Source: Laguncularia racemosa (Eukaryota; Streptophyta; Magnoliopsida; Myrtales; Combretaceae). From it: DNA of 64,000 nt. Below the pieces are notes generated by a model. It made no database searches and was not told the DNA's origin. It saw only the letters and a list, made by a program, of their open reading frames with translations. The position numbers and the translations under genes are program-made. Below, one piece after another: positions 13,034-24,209 of the stretch. Where the stretch lies: positions 124,001 to 188,000 of the forward strand of contig JBBMOL010000021.1 of the NCBI GenBank assembly GCA_037954665.1. The letters run 5' to 3'. Positions within the stretch are counted from its first letter, which is position 1; each line of letters begins with the position of its first letter.

Positions 13034-14769
13034 CTAAGATTTTCTATATCTTGTGACTCGAGAGGTAGAGGGAGTGGTGGAATGTTTGGTTGACGAAGGT
13101 TTCTCTGGTGAAGTATCCAAGTCGATGATGTGAGCGCCAGAGCGAAAATAATTTGGAAATTTGTTAGATAAGAAGAGCTTGATTTCACCATGAAGACTTG
13201 TGACAGATTGGGATGTTTTATCCATCTTGGAGTCCAAAATCTTGAAGGAGTTAGTCACTGAATCTCCAATCTTCCTCATTTGAGAGACAAATTTATCAAA
13301 CGCAATCACATTATTAGATAGATCTTGTTTGACTCTCGCACTAAATTCATCATAAAGAATCCTATAGTGATGGAGATCGGTAATCATCTTCTCAGAATTC
13401 TTCTTGATATCAGAGAGAATATCAGAAGTTTGTTTAACTTGTAACTCGATTGATTCAAGTCTCCTTAGATCAGATCGTTGTAGAACTTCATCTGTCAAAG
13501 TTGTTTTAACCAAATCTGATAGTTCATGTTTCAAACTTTCTCAAACAACATTCTTTATTTGTTCCAAATCAACATTGGATATAACTTCTTTTGTTCCACT
13601 CTTCCCAGCCTCTTCACCATATGATTTCTTCCCATGATCTGTTTCAACCTCTGTTCTTAGTTCTGAACTAGGTTCTGAACCTCCTTCTTGAACAGATATT
13701 CCAAAAGGAACTATTCTTTTCATATGCTTTTGATGGACAAAATGTGCACCATCATTCACATACCACAAATAATCCTTAACAAAGATGGACATATGATGAA
13801 AAACTTCTTTACCTATCCTCTTTAATTTAATAGGTTCAAATGAATTGGTAGGCAAAACTATCCCTTTAAACACAAACAATCGCATCAATATATTCCCAAA
13901 CACTAAACTTTCTTTATTCCTCCAAATTTGATCAATGACTCTAGAAGCCATGTCCATATTCCTTTTGTTAATCATTGCATAGATAATTTGAGCATGTTCA
14001 ATGGACATTGAAGTAGAACTGCCCTTTCTTGGACATAGACACTCAACAATTATCTTATGAATGATTCGAGGAAACAACTCGAAATCAATGACCATTTCTT
14101 CTTTTCCATAATCCATTTGCAATCCTCCATTTATAGCAGCAAACAGATCATTCCTAGGCATGTTCGTGATTTCTACATCATCATTTACAACATGTAGATG
14201 TAGACATTTTACCACATCTTCCCTAGAAATTAAAATGTCTTGATCACATACTCTGGAAATTATGACATTCCCTTCCGCAAGACTTAAATTTCATAAAATT
14301 CTTTGACACATTCCCCATAAACTAGAACTTGAGTAGTGTAAAGTTCCATGCATCCTATGAGCTCTAACAGTTCATTCCAGTAGAATCCATTACTAGTAAA
14401 GAAATTAAAATCCACAAAGCTACAAGAACACACCTAATTTTTCTTCTTTCGAAGAGATTTTGAATTTGAGGGTTTCAGAGTTAGTACATTCTCTTGTTTC
14501 GTTTGCTTCCTGGATGCTTTCTTGAGCGGAGAGATTTCTTGAATAGCTTTTCCTTTTCCTTGTGAAGACGATGCAACTCGTTTTCTTTTGGTAATCTTCT
14601 TGGAACCTATGATAGATTCGGAATCAGGGGAACTCGGATTCTCCTCTATGGAAGGTTCTTGATATTTTTCCGAAGAGTTTGAAGATTCATCATGAATCAC
14701 TAAAGGCTTGTTTGATGATTTTGTTTTGAATGATTTTTGTTTAAGGCGTTTTGATGTTTTAGGCACCAT
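13034..14769 (-). pseudogene. Env-like/third ORF of the Sirevirus-type element (frame-broken)
   Basis: Three open pieces on the minus strand follow pol: 14769-14434 (111 aa, Lys/Ser-rich, start MVPKTSKRLKQKSFKTKSS), 14215-13541 (224 aa) and 13534-13034 (166 aa). The first is in the same frame as pol and the other two share a different frame, so at least one frameshift plus stops separate them. The middle piece has the hydrophobic, Trp-containing fold-like composition of plant transposon-protein domains. The last piece has long Leu/Ile/Lys/Glu heptads at about residues 1-110, a likely coiled coil. Location after RNase H and before the PPT matches the env-like gene of SIRE1-type elements. No clear signal peptide or transmembrane segment is seen, so an envelope role is unproven. 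Confidence 0.65.
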
Positions 14770-14916
14770 TGGAGTTGCAATGAGAGAGAAGGAAAATAGA
14801 GAGAGAGAAAGAGAACAGATTTCGAAGGAAGAGAATTAGAGAAGGAAGAAAACGAATGAAAAGAAAAAATATTTTAAATGAATAAAGATTTTTCAATATT
14901 TTCGGGGGGAAAAAAA

Positions 14917-16302
14917 TCAAAAGGGGTTACAAATTCCTAATTCATTTCTAATAAATTCAAATTTTACCTTTTCAAGAGGTTTAGTAAAAATATCTGCAAA
15001 TTGATTATCGGTTGACACAAATTCAACATTTATATCTCCATTATGCACATGATCTCTAATAAAATGATGTCTAATTTCTATATGTTTTGACCTAGAATGA
15101 TGTACTAGATTCTTTGTCAAATTTATTGCACTCGTGTTGTCACATTTAATTGGCACAGTTTTAAAATTTATTCTATAATCATTCAATTGTTGTTTTATCC
15201 ATAAAACTTGTGCATAGAAATTTCCAATAGAAACATATTCAGCTTCAACTGTGGATAGAGCAACAGAATTTTGTTTTTTAGAAGACCAAGAAATTAATTT
15301 ATCACCTAGGAATTGATAAGTACCAGATGTGCTTTTTCTATCAATTTTACATCCAGCATAATCTGCATCAGAATATCCTATTAGATCAAAATTTTGATTT
15401 TTAGGATACCATATGCCTAAATTAGAAGTATTAACTAGGTATTTGAAAATTCTCTTTACTGCTGATAAATGAATTTCTGTTGGTGCAACTTGAAATCTAG
15501 CACACAAACACACACTGAACAAAATATCCGGTCTAGATGCAATCAAATACAATAAAGAACCTATAAGACTCTTATAAAGTTTTTCACTTACCTTCTTTCC
15601 ATTTAAGTCAGAGTCTAACCTTGATGAAGTACTCATAGGTGTTGTAACCTTTTTGCATCCATCATATCCAAATTTCTTCAATATTTGTTTTGTGTATTTT
15701 TCTTGATGAACAAAAATTCCTTCCTTTGTTTGTTTTATTTGAAGCCCTAGAAAGAATGTCAACTCTCCCATCATTGACATTTCAAATTCTGACTGCATGG
15801 TCTCAGCAAATTCTTGACATAATAATTCTTTAGTAGATCCAAAGATAATATCATCCACATATATTTGTACAACTAAGATATCATTATCAAAAGTTTTCAA
15901 GAATAAAGTAGTGTCAACTTTTCCTCTGTGAAAACCTTTAGAGATCAAAAACATATTCAATCTTTCATACCAAGCTCTTGGAGCTTGTTTCAAACCATAT
16001 AGAGCTTTATTTAATTTAAAAACATAGTCTGATTTGAAAGGATCTTCAAAACCAGGTGGTTGTTCCACATAAACTTCTTCCTTTATAAAACCATTTAAAA
16101 ATGCACTTTTTACATCCATTTGAAAAACTTTAAAATCCTTATAAGATGCATATGCAAGCATTAACCGTATTACTTCTAGTCTAGCAACAGGTGCATATGT
16201 TTCATCAAAATCTATTCCTTCTTCTTGTGAATAACCTTTAGCTACTAATCTTGCTTTATTTCTTATAATTTTACCATCTTCATCTAATTTATTTTTAAAC
16301 AC
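14917..16302 (-). pseudogene. Copia RT and RNase H (461-codon open section of pol)
   Basis: The open section starts just after the integrase linker (FKNKLDEDGKIIRNKARLVA) and includes the RT motifs DVKSAFLNG and the catalytic box YVDD (in VVQIYVDDIIFGS), then RNase H with GYSDADYAGCKIDRKSTSG and KHIEIRHHFIRD. All expected catalytic residues of these two domains that I can see are present. It ends ELGICNPF at a TGA before the env-like region. It is joined in frame to the integrase section upstream apart from one TAA at 16384-16386, where related proteins have Gln. This is the best preserved enzymatic part in the window. Confidence 0.92.
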
Positions 16303-16386
16303 CCATTTAGTTCCAATTATAGACTTTCCTCTAGGTCTAGGAACTAAATTCCATACATTGTTTCTTTGAAATTGATTTAATTCTTC

Positions 16387-17592
16387 TTACATAGATATAA
16401 TCCAATTAGCATCATTCAAAGCTTCTTCAATCTTACTAGGTTCAATTTCAGATAACATCATAAAATGATTTTCAAGATTTTCTAATTTAGCTCTTGTTTT
16501 AACACCCGATTGTATATTTCCTATTATTTGATCAGAAGGATGTGCGGACTTATACCTCCAAGCTTTAGAAGCCTCTTGTTCAGATCTTACAACTTCTGAA
16601 GTACCTTCTGTATTTGCCTCTGAAATAGGTTCTAGATAATCAGATCCTCGAATGTTAACAGCAAGTGCTTCGGACTTAGGTTCTGAACTAACTTCTGCTT
16701 TAGAATTGGAGTCCTTTTCTTCATCAGAATCAACATCCTTTAAATCCTCAATAAACTTAACATTTATAGATTCTTCAATAGTGTTTGATGACTTATTGAA
16801 AACACGATAAGCACGACTATTTAAAGAATATCCTAAGAAAATAGCTTCTTCAGATCTTTCATCAAACTTACCAAGATTGAGTGGGTTCTTCTTCACAAAA
16901 CATTTAGATCCAAAGATATGAAAATATGAAACGTTAGGTTTCTTACCTCGAAACATCTCATAAGCAGTCTTTGATGTCATAGGTCGAATGAAAACTCTAT
17001 TGATGATATAGCAAGCTGTAGAAACTGCTTCTACCCAAAAATACTTAGCAATTCCACTCTCATTTAACATAGATCTAGTCATCTCTTGTAAAGTTCTATT
17101 CTTACGTTCTAATACTCCATTTTGTTGAGGAGTGTATAGAGCTGAGAAATTATGAGATGTACCATGTTCTTCACAAAAATTTAAAAAACTTGCATTTTGA
17201 AATTCTGTTCCATGATTAGTTCGAAGACTAGTTATGGAAACTTCTTTTTCATTTTGTATTTGTTTTGCAAACTTTTGAAAAGAATCAAAGGTATCTCTCT
17301 TGTGTTGCAAGAATATAACCCAAGTGTATCTTGAAAAATCATCAACAATAACAAATCCATATTTGCTTCCACCTATGCTTAAGACTCTAGTAGGTCCAAA
17401 AAGATCTAGATGCAATAATTCAAGTGGTCTCTTAGTTGAGATTACATTTTTATTTTTATGAGAAACAGAACCCATTTTATTCTTTAAACAAGTATCACAT
17501 TTCACGTCTTGTTTAATATTTATCTTAGGTAATCCTTTAATAATATCCTTTTTAGATAATTTTTCTAAGTGATTAAAATTAAGATGTACTAG
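16387..17592 (-). pseudogene. Copia integrase (open section 17505-16387 plus zinc-finger part)
   Basis: An N-terminal HHCC zinc region (CDTCLKNKMGS at its end) leads to the core with LHLDLFGP, YGFVIVDDFSRYTWV and the usual NGVLERKNRTLQEM. The second catalytic Asp, normally in an S-D-H-G context, is Asn here (codon AAT at 17217-17215, in LRTNHGTEF), so the DDE triad is damaged. A TGA at 17590-17592 separates it from protease, most simply a CGA-to-TGA change because related proteins have Arg there. The C-terminal linker is Ser/Glu-rich. It acts normally on the cDNA ends during nuclear integration; this copy should not. Confidence 0.9.
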
Positions 17593-18030
17593 TCATTTAT
17601 GCCAAGCAAAAACATGATCATTTAAAGAAATTAAACAACAATCATTATTGATTTCATCTGGTTTTGTAAGATAGATATTTCTTTTCCTAATTCCTTCAAA
17701 TAATCTTTCATCATTTTCATTAAAAGCATAGCACTTGTCTTGATCAAAAATCATTCTATAACCTTTATCACATAACTGACTAATACTAAGTAAATTATGT
17801 TTTAAACCTTGCACAAGATATACATTTTCAATAAGAAACGTAGGCATACCAATCGTTCCAGTGGCAATTATTTTACCTCTACCATCATCTCCAAACTTTA
17901 CATATCCTTTTTCTTCCCAAGTTATGCTATTGAACAATGAAGCATCTCCAGTCATATGTCTAGAACATCCACTATCCAAATACCATGTTCCTCTTATTTT
18001 AGCTTCATGTCCCTGTACAAATAAAAAGAA
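17593..18030 (-). pseudogene. Copia aspartic protease
   Basis: The active-site motif is present as YLDSGCSRHMTGD at about 17985-17947, followed by the flap and the strand LKHNLLSISQLCDKG characteristic of copia proteases. The track of open codons begins after the TAA at 18031-18033, which may mark the gag-pol junction or be a later stop. The catalytic D-S-G is intact. Confidence 0.88.
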
Positions 18031-18033
18031 TTA

Positions 18034-19914
18034 AGTCATTTTAGGAACCCAAGCAAGTTTGGGCCCTTTAAAAGATAAGCTCATTTGATTTCTTCGATTT
18101 ACTTGTTAACTACTGAGCTTATTTCTTTTATAATAGCAAAATTTCTCAATATGACTAAATTTATTACAGAAGAAGCATGCATAAGAATTAACATTCCTAT
18201 ACTTGTCATTTACCTGTTTCTAGAAATTCTGGTTTGTATAACTTCTGTTATACCTTCTGGTATTGCTTCTGTAGTACCCATTGTGTGGATACTTCTTGTC
18301 AGAATAACTTCTGTAACAACCTTTGGTATTTCCTCTTTTAACAATATTTGTATTCGAAATATACTCTTTACTTTTGAATTTATCAATTAAAACTTGCTTA
18401 GCTTTAACAAAAACTGTATTTTGATTCGATTTTGAACTAGAACCATGCTCATATCCTAACCCATGTTTTTCATTCGAAACTCTTTGTGAAGAAATTAACA
18501 TAGTCAATTTCTTATCACTTTCATCAAATTTCTTAAAGGTAGTTTTCAATGAACTTGAGAGTTCATCAATCTTTACCTTCATGTTACTTGTTTCTGCTTC
18601 AAGTAGTTGATTTTCTATTCTTAGTTTCTCTATACTCACATGCATGGATTCATTTTCTTGTTTCAAGATATCATTTTCATCCGCAAGTAACGAATTTGTT
18701 TGCTTTACTACTTCCTTTTCATTCTTAAGAGCGTTTATTTCATTTTGATACTTAGCTAATTTTGTATCAGCCCTTTTTAGTGCCTTTAGTAGCTTACTCA
18801 TTTCTACTAGCATGTCAGTTTCAGTTACATCTTCATCAGATTCAGAATGTACCTCAGAACTAGCCATTAAGCACAAATTTGCCTCATCCTCTTCTTCTTC
18901 TGAATCCTCTGAATTTGTCTCTGTATCCTCTAAATCACTCCATGTTGCTAGCATTGCTCGACTTTTCTTTTTATAATTTTCCATTTTCTTGATCAGTGTT
19001 GGACATTCGTATTTGATGTGTCCTAGCTTTCTGCATTCATAACATTGAATCTCCCTTTTTTCTTTCTTCTTTTCTTTCTCCTTGTACGTTTTTCCTGCAT
19101 CATTATGCTTATATTCAGTACTTTTCTTGAAAACATTAAACTTCTTACCTCTTTGCTTCTTGAGCAACCTGTTGAGTTTACGTGCTAGAAGACTGATGTC
19201 CTCTTCTTTCTCATCGTCGCTATCATCCGTTTCAGTTTCATTTTGCTTTATTTCCTTGACTTTAAAGGCAATTCCTTTGGTACCGTCTTCTCCTCTTTGC
19301 GTGGTCTTTATGTGTGACTCATATGCCATGAGCTTTTCTCTCAATTGACTGAGAGTTAACTTGTTTAGGTCTTGAGCTTCCTCTATAGCAGTTTTCTTTG
19401 CATCCCAAGATGGTGGCAATATCCTCAACATTTTCCTCACAAGATCTGGATCTAGAAGTTTCTTTCCAAGTGATGCAAGCTCATTTGTGATAGTTGTAAA
19501 CCTGTTAAAAGCATCTTTGACATCTTTATTAGACTTAAACTTAAATAATTCATACTATTGAATTAAAGCATTTATCATAGTTTCCTTGATGGTATCCGTC
19601 CCTTCATATGTATCGGATAGGATATCCCAAATCTCCTTTGCACTAACACACGATGATATTAAATAGAACTCTGATGGAGCAATAGTAGTCAGTAATAAAT
19701 TTTTTGCTTTGTTGTTCTTCTCGATAATTTTCTTCTCCGAATCTGACAAGGTTGAATCTCCGTTCAAGGTGATCAAACTATCTCCATGTGAAATGACCTG
19801 CCATGAATCATAATCATTAGCTTTGATGTAAGTTTCCATACGCATCTTCCAATATGAGAAATTTGAGCCATCGAAGTAGGGAGCTCGATTAATTGCAACA
19901 TTATTTTCAACCAT
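18034..19914 (-). pseudogene. Copia gag with two CCHC zinc knuckles (in-frame stops)
   Basis: The N-terminal part 19914-19555 (MVENNVAINRAPYFDGSNFS, YWKMRMETYI, AKEIWDILSDTYEG) is the UBN2-type gag domain of plant copia elements. After a TAG at 19552-19554 the same frame continues to 18220. It carries zinc knuckle 1 (CYECRKLGHIKYEC), acidic Asp/Glu runs and a long Lys/Glu/Leu coiled-coil region at about 18800-18500. A TAG at 18217-18219 is followed in frame by knuckle 2 (CFFCNKFSHIEKFC) at about 18178-18137. gag forms the virus-like particle that packages the RNA. Two knuckles and a long coiled coil fit the large gag of Sireviruses. Confidence 0.9.
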
Positions 19915-19942
19915 TTTGGATCACTCAAAATAGAGGAGTCCT

Positions 19943-19954
19943 GCTCTGATACTA
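19943..19954 (-). other. Primer-binding site of the copia element
   Basis: Minus-strand TAGTATCAGAGC lies 2 nt inside the 5' LTR. It differs by one base from TGGTATCAGAGC, the complement of the initiator tRNA-Met 3' end. Confidence 0.9.
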
Positions 19955-19956
19955 AT

Positions 19957-21418
19957 TGTTGGTCCCAATTAGATTAATCAATAGGGGGGGTGAATTGATT
20001 AATTACTTAAAATTTCACTTTTTCGCGAATCAACTAAAACTCTTGACTAATAAAATCACGTGAATAACAATAATGAAGAACAATAATGTGCAGTAAATAA
20101 AAGTAGAGAAGAGTAGAATGCTCAGATATTTATAGAGGTTCCGCCTCGAGCGTCAGTCCTCTCTTCCAGCTCTACGCCGGGGTCCCGGTTGTCTATACCG
20201 GTTGTGTTTCACTATATCAACAAATCAAAGATACACAACACAAGCCTCTTTAAGGGAAAGTCTCACTATTGAGTCTTTCTAGCTTCTTCACTAAGCTAAT
20301 CACTCAACTACAGTGATGAAACAACAAACAATTCCCTTTCCACGAAAGGAATCTCAACAACAACAACAATGAGGAATAACAAATTTCCTCTAGATCACAT
20401 ATATATGTAAAATATTTGCTTGAAGATGCATGAATCTTTTCTTCTCGTGTGTATTTTTTTCTTTCAATAACGTTCCTTTTCTATGTTTTTTTCAACGTTC
20501 TTCACTCCACTTTTTCATTTGAATTAAACACTTTATATATGGAGAAAACATAACGGTTACTTTCCACGTGATAATCTTGAATTTATTTTTGAATTTTCAA
20601 TTCAAAAATAAGTTGGATCTGTTGAGGAAGATCTGCATTCGTGATATTCTTGATGAGGATAAGCTTGGATAATTAGTTTGATCGAGATCTTCTTTGGATA
20701 GATCTCTTGGATCAAGTTTGTTGAAGATATCCCTCACATTGTGGAACCATATCTTGATATAACAACCATATCTCTTATCCTTATCTTTGTAACTGCTGGA
20801 TCTCCCAAAATATAGTACAAATATCTAATTTTAAATCTGGATAAAACTTGTAAATCCTATATGATCTCACTTTATCATAAAATGAAATCTTTGAATAAAA
20901 TCTTGTAAAACTTTATGTAAATTAAAAAAACCTTAATATAAAATCCAACTTTACTAAAAAACATCAAGTATGTTACCCAAAAATACTTGACACGTGGATC
21001 TAGGCCTTGAAATTTATTAAAACTATCGATATAAAATTTAGAACGTAATCTAGAAAAATTCGTAACAGACATGAAAGGTTCTGAAAGTGCTTCTAAAGCA
21101 AACCTGTTAACTGTCCTGAAGGTTCTGAAAGTGTTTCTGAAACAAACTTGTCAACTGTTCTCCTGTTATGAAGGTTCTGAAAGTGCTTCTGAAAGGTTAC
21201 CACGATAACTACGGATACACTACACAACTTCTGAAACACCTTCTGTCAGAACAAAAATAGTCTTTATAACACTTTTGAAGGTTCTGAACAAGCTTCTGTC
21301 TCCTTGTTCAACTTTAGAAAAAATTACATGCTATCTTAAACATTCGTTACACTTATTCCTCTTTTGTTAACATCAAAACTAAATTAGTGAACTTAACATT
21401 CTCCCCTTAACATCAACA
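19957..21418 (-). repeat. 5' LTR of the copia element
   Basis: 1462 bp, the partner of 11252-12712. Minus-strand TATA-like TATATAAAG at about 20532-20540 marks the likely promoter. One extra G in the G-run near 19984 is the only length difference noticed. Confidence 0.95.
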
Positions 21419-21423
21419 TAACA
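21419..21423. repeat. Target-site duplication TAACA, right copy
   Basis: The five bases after the ACATCAACA terminus repeat those before 11252. Confidence 0.9.
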
Positions 21424-21720
21424 AAACTCCACCCTTATTCCAATCACGCCCAAACAAAAGGGAATTTACAAAAAAATAAACTAAATCGATACTTACCTTA
21501 TGAATTCATTGGTGAGTTAACCAGCAAAGACCCTTAGATTACCTATTTAATAGATGTCTATAGAGGGAACTTAGTTTAGAAAAAAGGAGAGTAGGGTTTT
21601 GTGAGGGCTTATATAGTGTAGGGTTAAAAAGTCTATATTGCCCCCCTACATAACTATAATATTACTTAAATGTCCTGTGAAATAAAATTTATTTTTTTGC
21701 TTATTTTCTCATATTTTACA
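21419..21720 (-). repeat. 5' LTR of gypsy element B, outer (U3) part
   Basis: On the minus strand it begins TGTAAAATATG at 21720 and has a TATA-like CTATATAAGCCCTCAC at about 21602-21617, the expected U3/R order. It matches the truncated LTR at 4742-4977. The remainder of this LTR lies left of the copia element. Transcription from it would run leftwards, away from the kinase gene. Confidence 0.7.
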
Positions 21721-21869
21721 CATGGATAATTAATACATTGAAAGGGACTGCTTTGTAAGAGCGTTCCTATCTATTTACATGTTGAACATTTCATAAGATG
21801 TTTAATACAACATAGGGTGTTATCGCTAAGCAATTCAAAACCAAACATAAAGCATAAGAAACATAAGTC
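21721..21869 (+). promoter_or_regulatory. Short unique 5' flank of the receptor kinase gene
   Basis: Only about 149 bp separate the LTR edge from the ATG. No strong TATA box is visible here; TTTAATA near 21799 is the closest. The region just before the ATG is A-rich (ACATAAAGCATAAGAAACATAAG), as common in plant 5' leaders. Distal promoter elements must therefore lie within the LTR or have been displaced. Confidence 0.35.
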
Positions 21870-24209
21870 ATGGCTTCCTTTCTATCGATATGTTTAGTTT
21901 TCCTGTTTGCTCACACAACTTGGTCTCAGCAGAGACAGTCTAATAATGTAACCTTAGGTGATTCTCTAAGTCCTACTTCGAATTCTTCTTGGCTTTCACC
22001 TTCTGGTTTATATGGCCTTGGATTTTATCAGCAAGGCCAAGGCTATAAAGTAGGGATTTTCCTTGCTAAAATCCCTCAAAAAACCATTGTTTGGACGGCT
22101 AATCGAGATGATCCACCGGTTTCAAGCACCGCTACCTTGCAACTCACAACCGATGGCAAGCTTGTGTTAAGATCATCAGAGGGAAACGAAACAAGTATCA
22201 TTAATCGCTCTGAGCCAGCCTTGTCGGCCTCCATGCTTGATTCTGGCAACTTTGTGCTATACGATTCGCGCAACAATGTGATTTGGCAGAGTTTTGACTA
22301 CCCAACCGATACCCTCTTGCCTACTCAGCGCCTGCAAGCAGGGAAAGAGATCTTTTCTAGCATTTCCGACACCGATCATTCAACAGGAATATTTCGTTTG
22401 AAGATGCAACATGATGGAAACCTCGTCATGTACCCGATAAACACCCCGGACACAGCTCCTTATTCTTATTACTGCAAATGGGCTCCTGGTAGAGAAGATC
22501 ATGATTCTCTTAACTTTGATCCTGATGGCCATATTTATTTGCTTGACGGAAACGGTTCCAATGTGATGAATATAACAGTAGGAGGGTATCCAACTGAAAA
22601 TAAGACATACTTACTGAGAATCGAGCCTGAAGGATTGTTGCGATTATATTCACATGATTTGAAGAGCAACGACCGCTGGAAGAATGAGTGGTCGTCCGAC
22701 ACTGATCAATGCGCTCCCAAGGGTCTCTGTGGCCTAAATGGATATTGTGACTTAGTTGGCCAACTAGCACAGTGCCGATGCCTCCCAGGATTTCATTTTG
22801 TTATGCACGGAAATCGGACTGCTGGTTGTGAAAGGAACTTTACCTTGGAAACATGCAAACATGAAGGTGCAATCGAGAGATGCAAGATGGAAACTATTGA
22901 TCATATGAAATGGGAAGATGATCCCTATTCGGTTTCATCCTTACCGAATAAAGAAAGTTGTGCAAAGGCTTGTTTAGAAGACGGTAACTGCCATGTTGCA
23001 CTATTTAAAGAAGATTGCCGGAAACAAAGGCTTCCCTTGAGATATGGGAGGATACGGCCAAGCGAGTCAACGTCTACTATTATCAAAGTTGGAGTATCAA
23101 ATTTTACAAGTACTAACAATAATTCTCCTAGTTTTCATGGTCCTAGAGGAAAGGAGGAACGGGTTAATAGGGCCATCTCAATAGTCAGTGTGCTGCTGAT
23201 TGTGCTTGGATCAATTATGTTGCTTATTTCTGTTATGATGATATGCAGAAGCAAGATATGGGTGTATAAAAAGATTGATGAGAAAGCAGACGTTGGATTC
23301 GGGACCGATATTACACCTCGGTTGTTCACTTATTACGAACTTGAGGTGTGTACGGGCAATTTCAAGGAAGAAATTGGCAGGGGTGCATTTGGTACTGTCT
23401 ACAAAGGGATGATACATAACGGGGAGAAACCAATAGCTGTGAAGAGACTAGATAAATTGCTGCCCGAAGGTGAAAAGGAGTTTCAGACCGAGGTTGAAGT
23501 TATTGGAAGAACACATCATCGGAACCTGGTTCGATTGCTTGGCTATTGCTTGGAAGGTCCAAACCGGCTTTTGGTGTACGAGTATATGAGCAACGGATCG
23601 CTTGCAGACATACTCTTTACACCTGAAAGGCAACTACCTTGTTGGGAAGAAAGGATGGAGATCGCACGGGACATCGCTAGAGGTATATTATATTTACATG
23701 AAGAGTGTGAAACACAAATAATTCATTGTGACATTAAACCCCAAAACATTCTGATGGGGAAATGTGCCAAAATTTCTGATTTTGGACTAGCAAAACTGCT
23801 AGCACCAGACCAAACAAAGACTTTCACAGGAATAAGAGGTACAAGAGGATATGTTGCACCCGAGTGGCATCGGAGGTTGCCTGTGACTGCTAAGGCAGAT
23901 GTCTACAGCTTTGGAGTTGTGTTGCTGGAGATAATATGTTGTAGGAGGAACATTAATTGGTGTCTCTCGGTGAGTGAAGCCGTCTTGGAAGATTCTGTTC
24001 GACATTGCTTCCTCACAGGTCAATGTAGAAAATTAGTGGGTGATGAGGGGATTGACATGAGAGAACTAGAAGACGTTGTCAAAGTGGGGCTCTGGTGCAT
24101 CGTGGAGGATCCGGCTCTTCGCCCTGCAATGAAAAAGGTTCTGTGTATGCTAGAAGGGACAATGGATATCCCAATTCCTATAATTACATCTTTTTTATCA
24201 GATCAATAG
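21870..24209 (+). CDS. G-type lectin S-receptor-like Ser/Thr protein kinase (LECRK/RLK1 type), intact
   Basis: A 779-aa intronless reading frame of typical length for this family. Order: signal peptide about 1-19; bulb-type lectin domain about 25-155 (VWTANRDDPPV at 74-84, LDSGNFVLYD at 123-132, WQSFDYPTDTLLP at 139-151); EGF-like Cys region 281-320; PAN-like region about 329-405; one transmembrane helix about 435-459; kinase domain about 499-765. Kinase residues seen: glycine loop GRGAFGTV 503-510, ATP Lys525, HCDIKPQN 619-626, DFG 637-639, APEW 663-666. The Cys before the catalytic Asp makes it a non-RD kinase, the class often found in plant immune receptors. Known family role: plasma-membrane receptor sensing external cues; the ligand is not predictable. 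Several N-glycosylation sites lie in the ectodomain. Codon and GC content differ from the decayed flanks. The ATG at 21870 is chosen because it opens the signal peptide. Confidence 0.97.
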   Translation: MASFLSICLVFLFAHTTWSQQRQSNNVTLGDSLSPTSNSSWLSPSGLYGLGFYQQGQGYKVGIFLAKIPQKTIVWTANRDDPPVSSTATLQLTTDGKLVLRSSEGNETSIINRSEPALSASMLDSGNFVLYDSRNNVIWQSFDYPTDTLLPTQRLQAGKEIFSSISDTDHSTGIFRLKMQHDGNLVMYPINTPDTAPYSYYCKWAPGREDHDSLNFDPDGHIYLLDGNGSNVMNITVGGYPTENKTYLLRIEPEGLLRLYSHDLKSNDRWKNEWSSDTDQCAPKGLCGLNGYCDLVGQLAQCRCLPGFHFVMHGNRTAGCERNFTLETCKHEGAIERCKMETIDHMKWEDDPYSVSSLPNKESCAKACLEDGNCHVALFKEDCRKQRLPLRYGRIRPSESTSTIIKVGVSNFTSTNNNSPSFHGPRGKEERVNRAISIVSVLLIVLGSIMLLISVMMICRSKIWVYKKIDEKADVGFGTDITPRLFTYYELEVCTGNFKEEIGRGAFGTVYKGMIHNGEKPIAVKRLDKLLPEGEKEFQTEVEVIGRTHHRNLVRLLGYCLEGPNRLLVYEYMSNGSLADILFTPERQLPCWEERMEIARDIARGILYLHEECETQIIHCDIKPQNILMGKCAKISDFGLAKLLAPDQTKTFTGIRGTRGYVAPEWHRRLPVTAKADVYSFGVVLLEIICCRRNINWCLSVSEAVLEDSVRHCFLTGQCRKLVGDEGIDMRELEDVVKVGLWCIVEDPALRPAMKKVLCMLEGTMDIPIPIITSFLSDQ

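Larger units (their letters stand above)
11252..21418 (-). mobile_element. Nearly complete Ty1/copia LTR retrotransposon, Sirevirus (SIRE/Maximus) type
   Basis: A 10.2-kb element with TG...CA LTRs of about 1461 bp, TSD TAACA, an iMet-type PBS and PPT, and the copia domain order gag-protease-integrase-RT-RNase H on the minus strand. About 1.7 kb of extra coding sequence follows pol, as in the env-like region of Sireviruses. Further Sirevirus marks are repeated polypurine motifs before the 3' LTR and two gag zinc knuckles. I counted about 30 substitutions plus one 1-bp indel between the LTRs, roughly 2%, so the insertion is recent. gag and pol share one frame and are broken only by in-frame stops at 19552-19554, 18217-18219, 18031-18033, 17590-17592, 16384-16386 and the end at 14914. 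It sits inside the LTR of gypsy element B. Confidence 0.95.

Noticed and set aside
19082..19348. 88-codon plus-strand frame and similar ones opposite the copia gag
   Set aside because: They are shadows of the gag frame on the other strand.
12169..21072. Two nearly identical 65-codon minus-strand frames (12169-12366 and 20875-21072)
   Set aside because: They are the same position in the two copia LTRs; identity comes from LTR duplication, with no domain.
22076..24023. Six short minus-strand open frames inside the kinase gene
   Set aside because: They are antisense shadows of a strong coding sequence without recognisable domains.
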